This document shows, in pieces, positions 58,822-64,000 of a stretch of 64,000 nucleotides of DNA. The notes beneath the pieces are model-generated. The model had not been told where the DNA came from and made no database searches. It saw only the letters and a list, made by a program, of their open reading frames with translations. Location of the stretch: positions 27,903,437 to 27,967,436 of the forward strand of contig OY855905.1 of NCBI GenBank assembly GCA_963693305.1, in the 5' to 3' direction. The stretch's first letter is position 1. Every line of letters starts with the position of its first letter. Origin of the DNA: Meandrina meandrites (Eukaryota > Cnidaria > Anthozoa > Scleractinia > Meandrinidae). Made by a program: the position numbers and the translations under genes.

Positions 58822-61800
58822 CAAGAGAGTTGAAAATATGTGGAGCAGAGAATTTTTGATGAAATTTGAGGTGTTTGGATAGCTACATGTAGAGTGTTTG
58901 ATATATCTTCACAATCAAAACAAAAACTAAGGAGTAAACGGTAAAATAAAATTGTAAAAATCTACGCTAATTAAGACTGGGTATCCAAACCTCCTTCATG
59001 GTTATAATGTTTTTTATTATAATATGATTTTCTTTGTCTTAACTAGATGAATTATTAATGAGTTTAAGACGTTCTTCTACTACCTACCCTGAAGATGACT
59101 TTATAGTTGAAATTGTTCAATGTTCTCTTGCAAATATTTTTTTGCTTTTTAAAACTTTTATTTACATTGAAAATAACTTTAAAGCACTCACTGCAGAGCT
59201 GGGTCTAAGTTCTTCTCTCTACATGCCTCCAGGATTCTGTTCAGTTCAGTGAAAGGCTCTTTTCGTGTGTCGTCCAACTGTAGATTGCCCTCCTAAAGTT
59301 CAATCCAACACAAGATGTGTATGTTAAAAACCTCTCATGACTGTTGTCATAAAATCTTCTAACTTTTTTTCTCCACAGTGATCGTTATTAGCTAATATTA
59401 TTATTAGAGTATTACAAATAAACTATGATATAAGACAGTGCTAGGTTACATTTACAATTGAGGTTGATTTCAGGTGATTAGATTAACCACTCCTAAGTAA
59501 TATGACAACAAGTAGTGTACCACAAACAACACTAGCGACAAGTAAAATTGATAACTTGAAACAATATTAATGACAATTTACTGTTTACCATCTTTCTGCT
59601 GAATCTGAGGATCAAAATGGATTACTTAAACTAAATCCAAATTTCTGTAACCCATTTGGAGCCTGCAAATGCATTCACTCATCTCTCACAGTGGTAAGTA
59701 ATGAGAATAAGTTGCACTTGCAGACTGTGTTTTGAGGCAGAAAAAAACTATTTTCATGTACATGACTCGAGAGTGAAATTTAATCAAAGATTCTTCAAGA
59801 TAGAATATTTCAAATTACATCTGTCTAACCTCTATTAACTGTTCAGCGATGTCTAATCTCCCTTGTCGCAAGAGGTGCTCACACAAAACCTCATTCAACA
59901 AAGATGAATTTTCGGCATCAAATACTCCAGGTTGGCTACATGTTGTGTTGTCTATGACAAAATTCTGCAAAGGAATGAAAAGAGAATAAGACAATGCTTG
60001 ATCCTCCATAAAGAAACACGTACCAAAATGTCACATGGTCATAATTTCACTTGCTTAAAAATATGCAGTCTATTCAAAGCATCTATCAGAAGAAAGAACT
60101 ACAAGTTGGCTCAGTGGACGATGGCACTCGCGCTCCCAAATAAGACGCCTGCACTGGAGGCTAGTTTTGACTGGAAAAATATTTTTTCGTCCAGGAGCAG
60201 TTTCCCAGCCATGCACCAGTTGGCAACCTCGTTCCTATCCTCAGTTACATTTATTATCCAGAAATGTAACAAAAGAGATATTTAAAACAATTATTTCAAC
60301 TAATTTTCACAGTCAAACTTTTTGCAGACAGTGATAACATCAATGAATTCCCTTTTTTGTAACATATTCAGAGAAGATTGTCAAAAAGTACACTTATGAA
60401 TATGTAAGTTCTTGTGGGCTATATTATTCAATGAAACAAAAGACTTTTTTCATTTCAGTTTCATGACAAACCTTTCATAGAAAGCCGCTATGAAATTCAA
60501 GGTTTTTGCATACCTTATTTCTCAACAACAAAGCACAAACCAGCGAAAAAAATCCAGTACATTGTTTATAAGTTTAGTAAAAACTAAGTCTATATACCAA
60601 AATTCAGGTACTTCTGAACACTTACAAACATGGCCAAAAAACCCAGTGGACATTGTTGCCCCCAGCCCTGCAATTACCCTAAGCTTCATTCACAGCAGTG
60701 CTACAGTGGAATCCAGACTTCTTAAACCTCCAAGGGAAACACAAGTTGATTCAAGAGAGTGGGAGTTCTGTTTGAGAAATCGTGAGCAAAATTGCAGTGT
60801 TTGACTAAGTAGAGCAAATCCAAGGAAAAAGCTTTTGGTTTGAGTTTTCAAGAGGTCCAAGAAATGAAAATTCCACTGCAGTAGTTTCCGATGAATTTCC
60901 AAAGGAATTGAACTGGCTCATAACTTTTAGCCAGATGGGCATCCAGGTGTCCTATGGATGCCCACTTTTTAGAGAAAATTATTCTATGAATTGCTGTATT
61001 GAGAGTTATTTTTAACAAATTTTGGAAATCATCAAATAAATTTGTGCCCAAAACTGCAGAAATACACCTAACATGCTCAAATTTAGTCCTCAGACCAACA
61101 ATATTAAGTTTTTGCACGCCCACTTATCAAATCCTGGCTAAAAGACTGTAAAGGCATGAAACAGTTCTAAATTATTTAGTTACATGAAGTAGAAAAAGGA
61201 ATGTTCAACTGCTTACTCTATCAATAGCTTTTCCAATCTTTGAGATCCCTCCATGTAGTTCTTTGTGCTCTGTTGCTAATTTTAATACTGTATCTTTCAC
61301 TTTTCTAGATGACTGGTTGAGGAGATGTAACTGTAAAGGGGAAACCTCATCGTCTTTACTTGCTGTTGATATAAATGAGACTTAAGATTCAAGTCTTTTT
61401 TTCCTCACAAACAAGTTATATTACTAATGTATGGTTCCAGAAAATATCCATACTCCCCCTATGGAAGGGATTAGAAATACCGAGGAGGGGGGGGGTCTCA
61501 AAGGGCCAAAATTTAAAGCAATGTATGAAGCTAAATTTTTGTAGGGGTTGGGGGGTCATAGGGCAAATCCCTTCCGTGGGGGGTATCGATATTTTCTGGA
61601 ACCACACAATATTATATACCCAGCATATCACATCAAAAGAAAATATGATTGAAATTTTCATTGGACTTAATCAAACTCAATCAAACAATTAAATTTGATT
61701 TTTTCGGTCATCAAATGAAATTCAAACACAAAACTTTTTTGAGAGTTAGATTTATAATCAAATCAAACAAAATGAATGTCATCTTTTGATTTAGTTTGAT

Positions 61801-62554
61801 TGAGTTTGGAAATCAAACTTTTAGCTAAAATTCATTTCAAACCCTTGTAGTTAAAGCATAAAACTCTCATCTAGGGTGCTTACCATCAAAAAATCCAGAA
61901 ATTTCGGTTAAAGACAAATGGAACAGTAAGTTTCCGGAAAATTTGTTCGGAAATTGTGGACTACCTCCAGAGGCTTGTTTTTAAAAACCCTGGATTCAGG
62001 TTAGTTAGATTTTGTTTGGTGAAGTCCTGAACTTAAACTTAATAAAACGTTCGATTTGGTTTGATTTGCATTTATTTTTTGGGAGTTTGAATTTAATTGA
62101 ACGATTGGGTTCGAAAACTGAACGTTCGATGTGATACGCCGGGTTTATTCAAGCTGTTAATTTTGTCGTTTTCCGAAACTCGAGAATTAATTTATTACGG
62201 TTTACTCCAAGTAAGTGTTATTCACAAGCAAGACGTGGATGCCTAATCTAAACCACAGAAAAAAGGACGCCAGTTATCAAGAAATTTTAGTTTCCCTGTC
62301 TTCAGATCTCGATAGGACGAAGCCAAATACCTCAACAGTTCATTCTATCTTCTAAAATTTAAGTTTATGTTTCGATTTTATTTACTACAATTTTAAGAAG
62401 ACTAAGCTTCCATCTCACCTTTTGATAACTCTTCTTGAATATTAGAAATCTGGCCGATCAATTCTGACAAAGAAGAGTCTGTATGCTCCTTTATACTGTT
62501 GTATTTCTTCGATAGTTTCTCTTGCTCCCTTTCGACGCTCAAGCAGGCGTCCAT
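54615..62554 (-). CDS. RMND5: RMND5 (GID2-like) E3 ubiquitin ligase subunit of the CTLH complex
   Basis: Eight exons on the minus strand, 62419-62554, 61217-61362, 59830-59964, 59192-59292, 56645-56805, 55855-56123, 55106-55260 and 54615-54681, join in frame to 389 residues (human RMND5A has 391). The order of regions is a helical N-terminus ([14 protein letters not shown]), [16 protein letters not shown], a LisH region ([16 protein letters not shown]), a CTLH region ([20 protein letters not shown]), a CRA region ([46 protein letters not shown]) and a C-terminal RING-like domain at about 330-375 ([33 protein letters not shown]). In known systems RMND5 pairs with MAEA and forms the catalytic core of the CTLH/GID ligase. 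The start is the ATG at 62552-62554. The longer frame upstream begins outside the conserved region. Confidence 0.94.
57274..57652. repeat. Tandem duplication, 196-bp unit
   Basis: The phrase 'ggaattaaaggccttgaagt' occurs at 57274 and 57470, and the following sequence ('tttgtgcattcgcactgatt' in both) stays alike for about 180 bp. The second copy is slightly shorter. Confidence 0.85.
58088..58195. mobile_element. Hairpin MITE
   Basis: The left arm 58088-58132 and right arm 58154-58195 are inverse copies, including 'ggtccgtatcgtgaaaaact' and 'agtttttcacgatacggacc', with a loop of about 20 bp. I recall very similar hairpins from coral genomes. Confidence 0.75.
58567..59040. repeat. Diverged 327-bp direct duplication
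   Basis: The phrase 'gtgtttgatatatct' occurs at 58567 and 58894. The next 150 bp are recognisably alike ('actaaggag', 'tatccaaacc', 'ggttat'). The copies have many substitutions, so the event is old. Confidence 0.6.
59293..59829. other. RMND5 intron, nothing recognised
   Basis: AT-rich intron between exons 59830-59964 and 59192-59292. No repeat structure or coding potential is recognised. Confidence 0.5.
59965..61216. other. RMND5 intron, nothing recognised
   Basis: This intron has several short open frames on both strands, none with a motif or family resemblance. Confidence 0.5.
61432..61604. mobile_element. MITE with about 26-bp TIRs
   Basis: The left end 'tggttccagaaaatatccat' and the right end 'atcgatattttctggaacca' are inverted repeats. 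The element is 173 bp long, G/C-run rich inside, and lies in RMND5 intron 1. Confidence 0.75.
61605..62418. repeat. RMND5 intron 1 with TTTGATTTG-type simple repeats
   Basis: Variants of 'caatcaaac' and 'gtttgatt' recur in both orientations between about 61665 and 62110. They probably form a degenerate inverted or simple repeat. Nothing else is recognised. Confidence 0.45.
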
Positions 62555-62759
62555 GTTGTTTGTCAAGGAGCTACGTAGCCGCGCCTTACTTTTGCACCTG
62601 CAATGCCTCACGGATCTACGTCATTTCTTACAATGCAAAATAACTCGCCGCCATCTTGTTATTGACTGAGGATAGGTAGTGATCTATAGCTATTTTACGC
62701 TTGCTTTTACAGGAGATCTGATCTTGAGTTTAGTTTGTCCCCAAAAGAACTGTTAAACA
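62555..62759. promoter_or_regulatory. Bidirectional promoter of RMND5 and RTF2
   Basis: Only 205 bp separate the start codons of the two divergent genes, so they must share promoter sequence. A YY1-type motif, read as CAAGATGGCGGC on the minus strand, lies at 62647-62658. No TATA box in a convincing place was seen, which fits a housekeeping promoter. Confidence 0.7.
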
Positions 62760-63704
62760 ATGGGGTGCGATGGTGGTACGATTCCAAAACGCGATGAACT
62801 TGTTCGGATGAAAAAAAAGCCGGAACAAGTGGACAAGAACTACGAGTTGAACGCAAAATGGTTCCACTGTGCTCTGAGTGAAGCAGAGTTACGGAGCCCG
62901 ATTGTGTGTTGTGAGCTGGGAAACTTGTACAACAAAGAAGCAGTGCTAGAATACCTGCTGGACAAGTCCTCTGTGACTTCAGACATCGCCAGCCACATCA
63001 GAAGTCTGAAAGACGTGAAGGAGCTCAAACTGACCAACAACCCAGCCTTCGAAAAGAAGTCCACGGAACAAGCCGCTGCCGATAGCTATTTAGATTTTCA
63101 GGCGTCTCGTTTCATCTGCCCAGTTGTCGGCATTGAGATGAACGGTAGATACAAGTTTTGCTTTCTGTGGAAATGTGGCTGTGTGTTTTCAGAGCGGGCG
63201 TTGAAGGAAGTCCCGTCGACCGTTTGCAATAAATGCGGCAAATCTTTCTCCGACGAAGACATTGTTGTCATAAACGGGAGAGAGGAAGAAGTGGCTAACA
63301 TGAGAGCGAAGATGGAGGAAAGGCGCCAGAAAACGAAGCTGGAGAAGAAAGCTAAGAAAACAAAGATCTCCGAGACTTCAGCTTCAACAAATGGGGAATC
63401 TTCAGGAAGCAGTCTGAACGGCGAAAGTGGTAAGGATGGCCCAGAAAAACCAGCAAAGCGAGCAAAAACAGAGCACATGCCCTCCACAAGTGGAGCCACA
63501 TCTAGTGACGTGAAGGTATCAGGGGCAAAAATCAATGGAGCAGTTTCATCAAAAGGAAAGCTTCCAGAACTGTCAAAACACAAGACTGTGGCTGAAGACC
63601 CCAAGGCGAGCAAAGTTTTCAAATCACTTTTCTCGTCAAGCCACAAAGACAGACCTAAACATCTTCAGTCAAATTGGGTGACATACCATTCCTATCATAT
63701 TTAA
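62760..63704 (+). CDS. RTF2: RTF2 (replication termination factor 2 domain protein)
   Basis: A single uninterrupted frame of 314 codons starts with MGCDGGTIPKRDELV, the family's diagnostic N-terminus, and ends in NWVTYHSYHI, close to the C-terminus of the human protein (306 residues, ending in a WVTH-like block). Residues about 35-70 form a degenerate RING-like part (FHCALSEAELRSPIVCCELG, LYNKEAV) and residues about 115-165 a second Cys-rich part (FICPVVGIEMNG, WKCGCVFSERAL, VCNKCGKSF). Residues 185-290 are Lys/Ser/Glu-rich and probably disordered. In vertebrates RTF2 acts at stalled replication forks and is removed by DDI1/2 and the proteasome. No intron interrupts the gene, unlike its neighbours. 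It is divergent from RMND5 with a shared promoter. Confidence 0.94.
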   Translation: MGCDGGTIPKRDELVRMKKKPEQVDKNYELNAKWFHCALSEAELRSPIVCCELGNLYNKEAVLEYLLDKSSVTSDIASHIRSLKDVKELKLTNNPAFEKKSTEQAAADSYLDFQASRFICPVVGIEMNGRYKFCFLWKCGCVFSERALKEVPSTVCNKCGKSFSDEDIVVINGREEEVANMRAKMEERRQKTKLEKKAKKTKISETSASTNGESSGSSLNGESGKDGPEKPAKRAKTEHMPSTSGATSSDVKVSGAKINGAVSSKGKLPELSKHKTVAEDPKASKVFKSLFSSSHKDRPKHLQSNWVTYHSYHI

Positions 63705-64000
63705 GACCAATGGTTGTCATATATAGGTCAATAGACCACAAGTGTTTTTGTATTTCCTGGAGTGGGCTGGAACTGACTTGATACCAGGCTGCATTTTATG
63801 TAGGGTACGGCAAAGATCTTTGGTGTGAATGTCAAAAGTTTGCAACGTACTGGCGTAAGATCGTAGTTGGCGTGTTTTAACTGGTGTACAGATGACTAAT
63901 TTTATTTAGTATCACCCAACTAGTGGACTAATGCAAATCCTACAATTTGATTGGCTACGCTACTAGAGGACTATTAGTAATAGTCATTGAGTAGCGAAAT
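63705..64000. repeat. RTF2 3' flank running into a repeat at the window edge
   Basis: After the stop, the sequence from about 63905 ('caaatcctacaatttgattg', then 'ggactattagtaatagtc') resembles a repeat I recall from coral genomes. It is cut by the window end. No polyadenylation signal was singled out. Confidence 0.4.

Larger units (their letters stand above)
56806..59191. repeat. RMND5 intron with several repeats
   Basis: This 2.4-kb intron holds a possible coral-type repeat from about 57070, a tandem duplication (57274-57652), a hairpin MITE (58088-58195) and a diverged 327-bp duplication (58567-59040). No gene is visible in it. Confidence 0.6.

Noticed and set aside
63098..63646. Long minus-strand frame
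   Set aside because: Antisense shadow of RTF2.

Overview
This is an animal nuclear genome window. It is AT-rich, the genes are split by many introns with GT/AG borders, and the spacers are full of short inverted-repeat elements and retroposon tails. The protein set (an FHIP2, HTRA2, RMND5 and RTF2 orthologue plus a polycystin-1-like channel) and several repeats that resemble families I remember from stony corals suggest an anthozoan cnidarian, probably a scleractinian coral. That assignment is an inference. I could not run a search.

Layout. 3066-7326 (+) is the 3' part of a polycystin-1-like channel gene whose 5' end lies outside or was not found. 8237-11245 (-) is a three-exon coiled-coil protein with 36-residue repeats. 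About 11860-19957 is an 8.1 kb mobile element with inverted terminal repeats of about 670 bp and about 98% identity. It encodes one long protein (12682-17477, - strand), split by one frameshift, with duplicated zinc modules, a FEN1/XPG-like nuclease signature and a C-terminal CXC domain. 21728-33059 (+) is a complete 22-exon FHIP2 (FAM160B) gene. 36481-40295 (-) is a complete five-exon HTRA2-like mitochondrial protease gene. 40296-54614 is a gene-poor, repeat-rich spacer. 54615-62554 (-) is a complete eight-exon RMND5 gene (E3 ubiquitin ligase subunit). 62760-63704 (+) is a complete single-exon RTF2 gene that shares a 205 bp head-to-head promoter with RMND5.

The conserved genes are housekeeping functions (dynein cargo adaptor, mitochondrial protein quality control, CTLH ubiquitin ligase, replication fork factor) and show no sign of acting in one pathway. 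The most unusual object is the mobile element. It sits between the divergently transcribed coiled-coil gene and FHIP2, and I see no standard transposase signature in it with certainty. It carries all acidic positions expected of a flap-endonuclease-like active site. The other notable objects are an asymmetric 1 kb fold-back, a fold-back in an FHIP2 intron that holds telomere-like repeats, two TTAA-flanked MITEs sharing one TTAA, a hammerhead-like motif and a 33-nt exon that carries the HTRA2 catalytic serine.
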